A stretch of 36,533 nucleotides of DNA from an uncultured Granulosicoccaceae bacterium (GCA_937922015.1 CAKZVB010000231.1:1-36533), one strand, 5' to 3'. Numbered from the stretch's first letter, positions 15,419 to 22,905 are shown. Notes: generated by a model not told the origin, from the letters alone. Translations and numbers: made by a program.

Positions 15419-18244
15419 TTAGGCAGCAATCTGGTCCGGCTGCAGGTATAGATCAAAAGGCACTGGTTCGGCAATGACAAAGCCCTGGATATAGTCGATA
15501 CCGATTGACTCAAGCATTGTCATTGCGGCGTGGCTTTCAACTTTTTCTGCAATGGTCGCCATTCCCATAGACTTGGCAAAGCGATGAATAGAGCGAACCA
15601 TGTTTTCATCGACAGCAGAGTTGGCGATATTGCTTGTGAATTGCCCATCTATCTTTAAATAATTGACCGGCAATTCCTTCAGTGCCGAAAGTGAACTGAC
15701 ACCTGCGCCGAAATCGTCCAGCGCAACGCTGCAACCGATTTTTCTCAGCTGTCGTAGCAGCGTGTTGGCAGATTCCAGGTTATTGAGTACCACATCTTCA
15801 TCGATCTCAAAACACAACTGTGATGCATTTACTTTGGAACTGTGGAGAGTGTGTTTAATAAAGTTGATCAATGTTTCATCTTTTACCGATGCGGCGGACA
15901 AATTTATGGAAAATAGATCTTGTCGCATTGAACCGGGAACACGGGATATAGTATCGAGTGCGGCTTTTATCACCCACTGATCAATTTGTGTCATCAGTTC
16001 ATATCTCTCAGCGGGCTTTAAAAATTCTACCGGGTAAGTCAGGCTTTGATCCGCTCCAACCATTCTGATCAATAGCTCATGATGGCGAACAGGACGGGCA
16101 TTTTTTGAACCCGACTCAACTATCGGCTGAACGTATAAAGCAAATTTGTCTTCATCGAGTGCCTCCTGGATTCGCGGCATCCATAGCTCCTCGTTGACCA
16201 GATCTGCGTCCTGAAAATCTTCCACCGAGTGAATATGTACAGCGTTGCGACCATTCTTTTTTGCGATATAACAAGCGGCATCGGCCGCGCTGACTACGGT
16301 AGCAAGCTTAAAATTTCCAGGTCTAAAATGAACCAGCCCTATGCTGCTGCGTACTGGAAACACCCGGTTATCGTATTCGAAGTGAAATGTTTTGAAAAAC
16401 CGGTGAACCCTGTGCGCTATGGCATTCGCATCATCTTGTAGGCAGTTATATATAATGATGCCGAATTCATCTCCACCTAATCGAGCCAGTAAATCCTCTG
16501 CCCGTATTTTTCCCTGTAGTGCTGTGGCTAGTTGCTTTAGTAGTTCATCGCCGGCAGCATGACCGCAGGTATCATTAATTTGCTTAAAACGATCCAGATC
16601 AATGATACAAAGTGCGTGCTGTGTGCCAGCGCTTGTAACTTCAAATAGCTGCTCAAGACTCTTCTCAAACTGATATCGGTTAGCCAAACCGGTTAAAGAG
16701 TCGTGATTAACCTGATGTTCCAGTTGTTCGGTCAATTCTTTTTCAGCGCTTACATCTCTTAACACAATTACGCTGCCGCTTCGATCGCCGTCTATACCGA
16801 GAAGCGGAGATACCGTAAGGTTTACTGCCATTGATGTGCCGTCCAGCCGTACTAGTTTCTGATCGCTGCTTATATTTTCACTTGTGTAGTTATCATTAGT
16901 TATTTTCGGTGCAGCAAGCTGGTTACTATTTTGATCGAGCAGCCGGATTACAGAGCTTACCGGTCTGCCAATGATAGTCTCTTCATCTACATTGAGCAGT
17001 TTTGCAGCAGCACTATTGTTGTATTGAACGCTGTTTTGCACATCAACTGTCAATACGGCATCACCAATAGAGGACAAAGTAACAGCAGCACGATGTTGCT
17101 CTTGATAGAGGTGTTCGCTTTGTAGTTTTTGTTTCCTTTGCGCTTTACGACGTATGTTGTTCAAAAATACAATTGTGGAGAGTAAAGTTAAAAACAGCAC
17201 CGTTCCGACAATTGAGGACAATAGCGAACTGATGGTTAATCCCCGCTCGCGTGTCAGTGTTATTGTAATTATCTGGTCACCAACCGAAAATGTGTTTAAC
17301 CACTCGTTTTTACTAAACCATTTGGAGAATATATAGCCTGATGCCTCGGCAGGTCGGTAATAAAGTACCTCACTAGCTGTATCGGACAAGGAGAATTCAG
17401 AGACGTTTTCAACGGTACTTAGTTTTAATCCCATTGTGTCCAGGGAGTCATCCAAAGCAATGAGTCCATTTACATCGATTTCCAGCCAGTGTCCTCCATT
17501 CATCAAATAGCGGCGGTCTTTAAATACTTCGGGTAGATCGTTGCCCTGGTAACTGCTTCTTATCGCCAGTACTGCATTATCTTTGGGCCAGAAGTCTGGT
17601 GCTTTAACCAACGCCGTATTACCCGAGTCGATGGCCTTAAACAGTGCGGTACGCACTGACTCCATTGATCCGAAGTCATAACCTATAAGATCAATCGAGG
17701 CTTCATTTGTATTGTCGCTGGTCTTTTCCTGGCGAAAACTTGCCTGATTTTTAAATAGTGTTACTGGATAGCGATTGGCAGCGTCATGGGTAGCGCCAAG
17801 TCGTGTATTAAGTCCGGTGGTTACCCGATTGCCCTGGTCGTCAATCCACCAAATTGAAAACGGGCTGGAAAGTTCTCCCTCTGCTGTTGTGCTGGTAGTT
17901 GTGTTTTCTTGTGCGGTGAAACCCGCGGCCTGATCATTGGTTATTTTTTCAAATCGGCCAAACCCACTCACAAAAGAGTAGTTACTGATCACAGTTTTGG
18001 CGTAGGAATCCGATTGTGAAGTATCTGCCCTGGATCCCTGAAGTGCCCGAAGTGATGTAGCGACGCCGTCAACCACATTCATTGCGCTGCGCACAATTGT
18101 CGCAGTGTTTCTGGCTTCAGTTTCGAAGTGTTGCTTTTGATTGTTTAATGTAAGAGAACAGGCGTACAACAGCGCCGCGGTAAAAACACCTGACGCAATC
18201 AGCAAAAAACCTGCGCTGCGAAAAAAGCGGTTATTAAAAATCAT
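15419..18244 (-). CDS. Membrane CHASE-PAS-GGDEF-EAL cyclic-di-GMP protein
   Basis: A 941-residue inner-membrane signalling protein. TM1 is at about residues 11-31, followed by a periplasmic CHASE-like sensor (RYPVTLF, IDLIGYDFGSMESVRTAL), TM2 at about 338-362, a PAS domain (VTLSSIGDAVLTVDVQNSVQYN, near 385-500), GGDEF (about 515-670) and EAL (about 690-935). The cyclase motif RLGGDEF is intact and preceded by the inhibitory site RAED five residues upstream. The EAL half keeps the main catalytic residues: HELLIR (ExLxR), INLSAAS, EIDEDV, LDDFGAG, LKIDG, AEKVE and IQGF. Both making and degrading c-di-GMP are therefore possible in sequence terms; many such hybrids act mainly as phosphodiesterases. 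No strong ribosome-binding site. It stands alone between convergent neighbours and the DUF533 gene upstream. Confidence 0.92.
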   Translation of the reverse strand: MIFNNRFFRSAGFLLIASGVFTAALLYACSLTLNNQKQHFETEARNTATIVRSAMNVVDGVATSLRALQGSRADTSQSDSYAKTVISNYSFVSGFGRFEKITNDQAAGFTAQENTTTSTTAEGELSSPFSIWWIDDQGNRVTTGLNTRLGATHDAANRYPVTLFKNQASFRQEKTSDNTNEASIDLIGYDFGSMESVRTALFKAIDSGNTALVKAPDFWPKDNAVLAIRSSYQGNDLPEVFKDRRYLMNGGHWLEIDVNGLIALDDSLDTMGLKLSTVENVSEFSLSDTASEVLYYRPAEASGYIFSKWFSKNEWLNTFSVGDQIITITLTRERGLTISSLLSSIVGTVLFLTLLSTIVFLNNIRRKAQRKQKLQSEHLYQEQHRAAVTLSSIGDAVLTVDVQNSVQYNNSAAAKLLNVDEETIIGRPVSSVIRLLDQNSNQLAAPKITNDNYTSENISSDQKLVRLDGTSMAVNLTVSPLLGIDGDRSGSVIVLRDVSAEKELTEQLEHQVNHDSLTGLANRYQFEKSLEQLFEVTSAGTQHALCIIDLDRFKQINDTCGHAAGDELLKQLATALQGKIRAEDLLARLGGDEFGIIIYNCLQDDANAIAHRVHRFFKTFHFEYDNRVFPVRSSIGLVHFRPGNFKLATVVSAADAACYIAKKNGRNAVHIHSVEDFQDADLVNEELWMPRIQEALDEDKFALYVQPIVESGSKNARPVRHHELLIRMVGADQSLTYPVEFLKPAERYELMTQIDQWVIKAALDTISRVPGSMRQDLFSINLSAASVKDETLINFIKHTLHSSKVNASQLCFEIDEDVVLNNLESANTLLRQLRKIGCSVALDDFGAGVSSLSALKELPVNYLKIDGQFTSNIANSAVDENMVRSIHRFAKSMGMATIAEKVESHAAMTMLESIGIDYIQGFVIAEPVPFDLYLQPDQIAA

Positions 18245-18353
18245 TTTTTTAATTCTATTTTAGGACTTAAATATCCATGAGTCGAAGTATCCGTCTTCCC
18301 CTTCTGTCTCGACCTAATAGAGTTTAACTTGGTATTCACATACAGAATTTGAG

Positions 18354-18405
18354 TATCAAGGCTCAAACCCGCAAAAACTACCAAACCTGGGTCACAGCCT
18401 TGATA
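18354..18405. repeat. Perfect 10-bp inverted repeat between DUF533 and GGDEF-EAL genes
   Basis: TATCAAGGCT (18354-18363) and AGCCTTGATA (18396-18405) are exact reverse complements with a 32-nt spacer. They lie 3' of the DUF533 gene and about 110-160 bp upstream of the GGDEF-EAL start. No T-run follows on either strand. It may be an operator or an RNA stem; the role is unknown. Confidence 0.45.
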
Positions 18406-18439
18406 TAACCGCGTAGCACAAAGCAGAGCCTGCTGTCGT

Positions 18440-19141
18440 TTACGCCAGTTTTTCCTGAAGACTTTCTACCAGCTCTTCGGATAGTTTCAATTCAGAAGAC
18501 AGTGACTCCAGCCAGGCTTTCTCCTGCGGGTTTTGTTTGTCTATCACCATAGAGCAGGCCACAAACATTTCGCTGGCGGTCTCCGGTGAATCTGAAAGTG
18601 CTGCAAGCTCTGCCACTGTTACATCGGTAGTAATTTGCTTCTTAAGAAAGTCCAGAGTTTCTGCATCGAACTGCTGCTGATCAACCTGTTCAAGCATCGC
18701 TTGTCTCTCTGCCTCATCAACATGACCATCGGCTTTCGCTGCAGCTACCATCGCGCGGACTAAAGCGATGTTGCGCTGTTGCGTTTTATCATCTGTCAGC
18801 TCTGATCGTGGAGTTGCGGGCTCTACCCGTTTTACACCACCCCCGCTTTGAGGAAGTTGTGACTGCCATTTATTGTAGGCGTTGTAGGCCAGGCCCCCGA
18901 CAGCGGCAATACTTCCAAGCTTGATCGCAGATCCCGTTAACCTCCTGCCCGCGCCTGTACCCAACAAGAGCGCCAGTGCTCCTGCAGTCAGCACGCCCTT
19001 TTGCATTCCATCGAGCATGGCATCGCGCTCTGCGCCTTCTTTTTCCGGCACCCCCAGTTTGTCCTGAGCTGCATCCAGGCCTTTTTCAGCTATTGATTTG
19101 CCGTCTGCCAATATCGATTCCAACAGATTTTTGCTATCCAT
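18440..19141 (-). CDS. DUF533 / TerB-like protein
   Basis: A 233-residue protein of the DUF533 family. It starts with a helical region (MDSKNLLESILADGKSIAEK), then a Gly/Ala-rich hydrophobic stretch at about 50-90 (VLTAGALALLLGTGAG and GSIAAVGGLAYNAY) that may associate with the membrane, and ends with a TerB-like all-helical domain from about residue 120 (IALVRAMVAAAKADGHVDEAER). The acidic D-G-H-V-D-E-A-E helix start is the TerB hallmark. Function is unknown in this family. Two adjacent ATG codons exist at 19144 and 19141; GGAG at 19148-19151 is 6 nt from the latter, so I chose it. It is divergent from the MoxR gene with about 130 bp between. Confidence 0.88.
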   Translation of the reverse strand: MDSKNLLESILADGKSIAEKGLDAAQDKLGVPEKEGAERDAMLDGMQKGVLTAGALALLLGTGAGRRLTGSAIKLGSIAAVGGLAYNAYNKWQSQLPQSGGGVKRVEPATPRSELTDDKTQQRNIALVRAMVAAAKADGHVDEAERQAMLEQVDQQQFDAETLDFLKKQITTDVTVAELAALSDSPETASEMFVACSMVIDKQNPQEKAWLESLSSELKLSEELVESLQEKLA

Positions 19142-19270
19142 CATGCGCTCCGGGTAGTGGTAATTTGGTATATGACTGTTTATTCTAATTCCAGAATAAC
19201 AGTACACACAAATGTTATTGAGAATAAGTCTCTGTTATTCGCAATACCTGAAACTGGAAATGACACCTTA

Positions 19271-20164
19271 ATGCATGAGATCGAACAGCTAAAAAGCAAG
19301 CTGGCTGAAGCTGGTTACATCGCCGATGCAGATCTGGCTACTGTAATTTACCTGAGTGATTGCCTGCAACGCCCGCTGCTGCTGGAGGGTGACGCCGGTG
19401 TAGGGAAAACCGCAGTAGCTCAGGCGCTGGCCGAAATGAGGGGGTGTGAACTGATCAGGCTACAATGTTACGAAGGGCTTGATGCCAGTACTGCACTGTA
19501 TGAATGGAATTACCAGCGCCAGTTGATGTCGGTGCGCGTGCGTGAACGGGACAATATTGACAGTCGTAGTCTGGAGGCTGAAATATTCAGCGAAGAGTAC
19601 CTGCTGCCCCGGCCCCTGTTGCAAGCAATCACATCATCAAGCCCGGCTGTTTTGCTGATTGATGAAATCGATCGTGCCGATGATGAGTTCGAAGCTTTTC
19701 TGCTTGAGCTACTGGCTGATTTTCAAATTACCATACCGGAACTAGGCACTATCAAAGCGGCACACAAACCCACTGTTATTCTGACCTCAAACGCCACCAG
19801 AGATCTGAGTGATGCACTGCGCAGGCGCTGCCTTTTCCATTTTGTGGATTATCCGAGTCGCGAAAAAGAACTACAAATTTTAAATTCACAACTGCCCGGC
19901 CTCGATAGAGATCTCGCTCTTTCCATCGTCAGTTTTGTTCAAACCCTGCGCAGGGAACACTTGAAGAAAATACCCGGTGTTGCAGAAACACTGGACTGGG
20001 CAGCTGCTCTAATGCAACTGCAAACACACGATTTAAAAAACTCACTGCCTCAAATCGAGGCCACGCTGGGGTGTTTGTTAAAAACCCGCGCCGACCTTGA
20101 ACTCGCCGACAGCGATTTTATCGGCAAATTAAATACCGGTAGTCAGGGCCAGGTGGAAAGGTGA
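19271..20164 (+). CDS. MoxR-family AAA+ ATPase (CoxD-like)
   Basis: A 297-residue AAA+ ATPase of the MoxR group. Walker A is LLEGDAGVGKTAVAQAL (about 37-53), Walker B AVLLIDEIDRAD (about 126-137), then sensor 1 (TVILTSNATRDLSDALRRR) with an arginine finger region. The N-terminus, with CLQRPLLLEG, and the segment RLQCYEGLDASTALYEWNYQ are typical of the CoxD branch that works with a VWA partner in maturing molybdenum hydroxylases. The start at 19271 gives the family N-terminus; an extension back to 19157 is not homologous. Its 3' end overlaps the VWA gene by 4 bases (GTGA), which indicates translational coupling and a shared complex. Confidence 0.9.
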   Translation: MHEIEQLKSKLAEAGYIADADLATVIYLSDCLQRPLLLEGDAGVGKTAVAQALAEMRGCELIRLQCYEGLDASTALYEWNYQRQLMSVRVRERDNIDSRSLEAEIFSEEYLLPRPLLQAITSSSPAVLLIDEIDRADDEFEAFLLELLADFQITIPELGTIKAAHKPTVILTSNATRDLSDALRRRCLFHFVDYPSREKELQILNSQLPGLDRDLALSIVSFVQTLRREHLKKIPGVAETLDWAAALMQLQTHDLKNSLPQIEATLGCLLKTRADLELADSDFIGKLNTGSQGQVER

Positions 20165-21369
20165 CTGACGCCGATGCTTTTTTGCAGCAAACAGACCCCA
20201 CAGCGAATGTCCGCGCGCGGTTAAACGGTTTTATACAAATCCTGCGTGGTAACGGGTTCGATATCAGCGCATCAGGTATTCACCTGACGCACGTTGTTGT
20301 GTGTACGCCTTTGATCGAATCACACCTGACCCTGCGCAGTGCTCTTCGAGCCGTCTTGTGCAACTCAAAAAGAGACTGGGATGTATTCAACAGCCTTTTT
20401 AATCGCTACTGGTTTGGCACCATCGTTGAGCAGGAGGGTAGCGCTTCAAGCAGCAAAACCGCTACTGTCGATGGAAGCACCGCAGCAGGCCTGGCATACT
20501 TTTCTGAATCCGAAGCACTGCGCGCTGCAGCGGTCACAGACTCCGCTGACTTGCAAGAGATCACAGCAGGAGGTGCCAGCGACGCCCGCGTAATGTCTCA
20601 GCGGGATTTCAGGTTTGTCTTCAATCCAAAAGACATGCGTCGCATAGAGTTTATGGTTGATACGCTGGCCAGAAACGTACAAAAGCGTAGTCGGCGCAGA
20701 TCACAAGCCAGCAGGAAAACAGGCCGGCTGGATTCAAGGCGCACCGCCCGTGACAGTTGCAAATTCGGGGGCTGGCCGCTAATCCTGCATTACAGACGCA
20801 AACGTAAAAGACCGCCGAGGTTTATGCTGCTGCTGGATGTAAGCCAGTCAATGGAAATCTACAGCTATCTGTTTCTGCGTTTTGCACGAGGCTTGCTGCA
20901 GGCGTTCAGCGATATTGACGCCTATGCTTTTCACACAGATCTGGTGCCGATTGGACCCGAATTGAAAGATAAAAATACTGCGAGACTTGAAGAAAAGCTA
21001 AAAGATCTCTCGTCCGGCTGGCTTGGCGGTACTCGAATCGCCGAGTCACTGGAAGACTTTAACAGCAATCATGCAAGCAGCGTGAACCGCAACACCATAG
21101 TGCTTATTTTCAGCGACGGTTATGACAGCAGCGAACCGGATGAGCTGGTAAGCCAGGTGTTGGCACTAAAAGAGAGTTGCCGGAAACTGGTTTGGGTAAA
21201 CCCTCTGTTAGGTCGTAATGTTGCCGCAGATACTACAAATAAAGGCACCGAACCCGTCCTGGCCATCGATCAGTGTATGCTTGCAGTAGAGCCTCATCTG
21301 GACTTATACACCAGTGCACACAGCCTGGAGACTCTTAAAAATCTGGCACCGGCTCTTTCACTGCGATGA
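20161..21369 (+). CDS. CoxE-like von Willebrand factor A domain protein
   Basis: A 402-residue protein with an N-terminal CoxE-type helical region, a central basic linker (QKRSRRRSQASRK) and a C-terminal VWA domain. The metal-ion-dependent adhesion site starts with LLLDVSQSMEI (Asp about 226, DxSxS), with GGTRIAES supplying the Thr and IVLIFSDGYDSSEPDE the last acidic position. CoxE proteins act with CoxD-type MoxR ATPases in post-translational assembly of CO dehydrogenase-type molybdoenzymes. It starts at GTG, overlapping moxR by 4 bases. There is no membrane segment or signal peptide, so it is probably cytoplasmic. It converges on the winged-helix gene. Confidence 0.9.
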   Translation: MTDADAFLQQTDPTANVRARLNGFIQILRGNGFDISASGIHLTHVVVCTPLIESHLTLRSALRAVLCNSKRDWDVFNSLFNRYWFGTIVEQEGSASSSKTATVDGSTAAGLAYFSESEALRAAAVTDSADLQEITAGGASDARVMSQRDFRFVFNPKDMRRIEFMVDTLARNVQKRSRRRSQASRKTGRLDSRRTARDSCKFGGWPLILHYRRKRKRPPRFMLLLDVSQSMEIYSYLFLRFARGLLQAFSDIDAYAFHTDLVPIGPELKDKNTARLEEKLKDLSSGWLGGTRIAESLEDFNSNHASSVNRNTIVLIFSDGYDSSEPDELVSQVLALKESCRKLVWVNPLLGRNVAADTTNKGTEPVLAIDQCMLAVEPHLDLYTSAHSLETLKNLAPALSLR

Positions 21370-21409
21370 TGTCGCGTTCAGTCAGTTGTGTAGTCGGGTG
21401 CAACCGGTG

Positions 21410-21775
21410 TTAGATGGCCTGACTGGAATTGATCATTGAGCCAGCTGTGTTACTGGTTGATTTAACGCCTGATGCCTCGTGATACAGACAGTACCCTGCC
21501 CGGTAAATACAAGTGATTTTCCAGTCAGTCTTAGATAGCTGCAGTTTCTGGCGAAGGCGACTGACGTGTGCATCAATGGTTCTTGTGTCCAGGCTTGCAG
21601 TGATTCCCCATACATTTTCGAGAATCGATTGTCGTGACACTATATTACCGTTGTGGTGAAACAGGTAAGAAGCGAGATTGAATTCCTTTTTGGTCAGTGG
21701 AATCCTGGTTTTATCGATGGTGACTATTTCGTTAGCGGTGTCGAGCATAAAAGGCTCGAAATTGTAGATACACAT
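21410..21775 (-). CDS. Stand-alone OmpR/PhoB-type winged-helix DNA-binding protein
   Basis: A 121-residue protein made almost only of a Trans_reg_C winged-helix domain. It runs from IDKTRIPLTKKEFNLASYLF (the usual PLTxxEF motif) through ILENVWG and the recognition helix region TRTIDAHVSRLRQKL to ITCIYRAGYCLY, the wing in which most family members have the RGxGY pattern. A short Ser/Thr-rich tail follows. There is no receiver domain and no room for one, since the gene starts right before the first strand of the domain and no frame continues upstream. GGAG at 21786-21789 supports this start. It probably binds DNA as a constitutive or auxiliary regulator. A nested cluster of GCTTAG repeats 80-115 bp upstream is a candidate target site. 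Confidence 0.82.
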   Translation of the reverse strand: MCIYNFEPFMLDTANEIVTIDKTRIPLTKKEFNLASYLFHHNGNIVSRQSILENVWGITASLDTRTIDAHVSRLRQKLQLSKTDWKITCIYRAGYCLYHEASGVKSTSNTAGSMINSSQAI

Positions 21776-21850
21776 CCTTGGCGAACTCCAGATAAAGAAG
21801 AATATAGACAGTTATGTTCTTAAGTTATCAATCACAAAAAGATCTTCTAG

Positions 21851-21891
21851 TACTAAGCAAATCAGACGCTTAGTTGCAGATCTGCTTAGTA
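21851..21891. repeat. Nested inverted repeats of GCTTAG, candidate operator
   Basis: TACTAAGCA (21851-21859) and TGCTTAGTA (21883-21891) form a perfect 9-bp inverted repeat. A third copy of the core, GCTTAG, lies at 21868-21873. The three cores are spaced 15 and 16 bp apart. The cluster sits 76-116 bp upstream of the winged-helix gene and could be its autoregulatory site; this is inference. Confidence 0.5.
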
Positions 21892-22197
21892 GTATGTGCC
21901 ACTAACTCAGATCCCAATACCGATTAAGTCAAAAAATGTTCTAAAAAGTATAACACTGAGCAATGTGAACGTCAGGAGGGGGCTTTTGCTGCCGGGAACC
22001 ATGGTTTCCTGGAAATATGGCAAATCCGGATAATGCCTGGCTGACAATGATCGGTGCGTTGTCCTGTAGTTGAGCGTTCCGGGCCAACGTATTTGCCGCT
22101 TATCGCGTAACTGCAAGGATAGACAATGACCCGGGCGTGGAGTTGTAAGTAATTGAAATGGAGTTGAAATTTTGCGGGTAGGTTTCAGTTGGCCCGT

Positions 22198-22223
22198 GTG
22201 ACGTCTCAGGGTGACGTCTCAGG
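22198..22223. repeat. Two tandem 13-bp direct repeats
   Basis: GTGACGTCTCAGG occurs twice head to tail (22198-22210 and 22211-22223), followed by a degenerate start of a third copy (GCGACG). Origin and role unknown; it could be a slippage duplication. Confidence 0.7.
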
Positions 22224-22327
22224 GCGACGAACTTAGAGGTGACCAACCGAGGGGACATCTCGGGTTCCCGAAACGGACTGTAGATGGTCCGGGCGTAAGC
22301 CGCAATCTGCCATCGCGTTATATGAAG

Positions 22328-22663
22328 TGGTGGGCCCGGTAGGATTTGAACCTACGACCAATGGATTCACTTTGCCCGAACATTTCTGTCGGAGCGGACT
22401 ATCTCATCACCCTCAGCGCTGGTTAAACCTTGCGATTGAGTTTGCGGCTGGTGGGGTGCGGGACGCTCTTGCCTGTTATTAAGAACACTATAGTTCTCAG
22501 GTAGTCTCTGCACCTTCCAAAGGTGTACCTTTGGCTTGGCTCAGGATTGCCTTCAGCCTGACTGTTAAGGTTTCCCTGAATTCATCCCGTTCATTCACTA
22601 CCTTTCAATAGTGACGCACCATTTTGATGAGTCCACTGCTCTAACCAACTGAGCTACAGGCCC
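22328..22663 (-). tRNA. ileX: tRNA-Ile(CAU) gene interrupted by a group I intron
   Basis: Read on the minus strand, the exons are 22663-22627 (37 nt) and 22367-22328 (40 nt) and join to a 77-nt tRNA. Acceptor stem GGGCCTG pairs with CGGGCCC, the discriminator is A, and the 3' CCA is encoded. The D arm is GCTCAGTTGGTTAGAGC, the anticodon stem GTGGA/TCCAT closes the loop CTCATAA with anticodon CAT, and the T arm is GTAGGTTCAAATCCTAC. A G1-C72 pair rules out initiator tRNA-fMet. The GACTCATAATC...TTGGTCG pattern matches tRNA-Ile2, whose C34 is changed to lysidine by TilS so that it reads AUA; elongator tRNA-Met is the less likely alternative. The gene is interrupted directly after the anticodon. 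It is transcribed in the same direction as rpoD, about 240 bp downstream of it. Confidence 0.93.
22368..22626 (-). ncRNA. Group I self-splicing intron (tRNA, IC3-like), 259 nt
   Basis: The intron lies between U36 and A37 of tRNA-Ile(CAU), the CAU-ending 5' exon also known from the Azoarcus tRNA-Ile intron. All conserved core elements are visible on the minus strand. P is TTCAGGGAAACC and Q is AATCCTGAGCCAAGCC, giving P4 (TCAGG/CCTGA). R is GTGCAGAGACTA and S is GAGATAGTCC, giving P7 (GACTA/TAGTC). P1 can form as CATC with GGTG, placing the required U-G wobble at the 5' splice site, and the intron ends in G. Other stems: P2 TCACTA/TAGTGA, P3 CGGGA/TCCCG, P6a CCAAAGG/CCTTTGG, P8 CACCC/GGGTG and P9 CCGA/TCGG with a GAAA loop. 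There is no ORF, so no homing endonuclease. The core strongly resembles the tRNA-Leu introns of cyanobacteria. Self-splicing is inferred from the intact core. Confidence 0.93.
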
Positions 22664-22676
22664 ACTTAAGCGTCGT

Positions 22677-22682
22677 ATTGTA
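22677..22682 (-). promoter_or_regulatory. Candidate -10 element of the tRNA-Ile promoter
   Basis: TACAAT on the minus strand ends 13 nt before the tRNA 5' end, leaving room for a short leader processed by RNase P. I see no convincing -35 hexamer at 16-18 bp upstream. Confidence 0.4.
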
Positions 22683-22866
22683 CATCATAAGTTCACGGCA
22701 CGTCTTGTGATTTTGGAGAAGTTGAGTGTGCGGACAATTGTGGTAACAATATTCACTGGAACTAACTTATGCACTGGTACAGGGAAGGCGAACAAATATA
22801 GAAGACGTTAAGTTTCACGTATTCAGGATGGTAGCAGCGAGGGTGCTATTTCACTGGTTTTGTATA

Positions 22867-22891
22867 GTCGGCGCAAATTGCATGCGCCGAC
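22867..22891 (-). terminator. Hairpin 3' of rpoD, terminator-like
   Basis: GTCGGCGCA and TGCGCCGAC form a perfect 9-bp GC-rich stem with a 7-nt loop, starting 15 bp after the rpoD stop. There is no T-run on the minus strand, so it may be a weak or Rho-assisted terminator, or a 3'-end stabilising stem that lets some transcription reach the tRNA. Confidence 0.5.
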
Positions 22892-22905
22892 GAAAATCGT
22901 TGTGC

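Larger units (their letters stand above)
21776..22327. other. 552-bp intergenic stretch with repeats, no supported gene
   Basis: No credible coding frame; a 69-codon minus-strand frame at 21907-22116 has no family features. The region holds the GCTTAG repeat cluster (21851-21891), an AACCATGGTT palindrome at 21997-22006 inside a longer imperfect dyad, and two tandem 13-bp copies at 22198-22223. The right end is the sequence just 3' of the tRNA-Ile gene. Confidence 0.5.

Noticed and set aside
21907..22116. 69-codon minus-strand frame between the winged-helix gene and the tRNA
   Set aside because: No ribosome-binding site, no recognisable motif, and it overlaps palindromic sequence.
22328..22663. 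Initiator or elongator tRNA-Met rather than tRNA-Ile(CAU)
   Set aside because: The G1-C72 pair excludes initiator, and the anticodon arm plus variable region (GACTCATAATC, TTGGTCG) match tRNA-Ile2 better than elongator Met; a small uncertainty remains.
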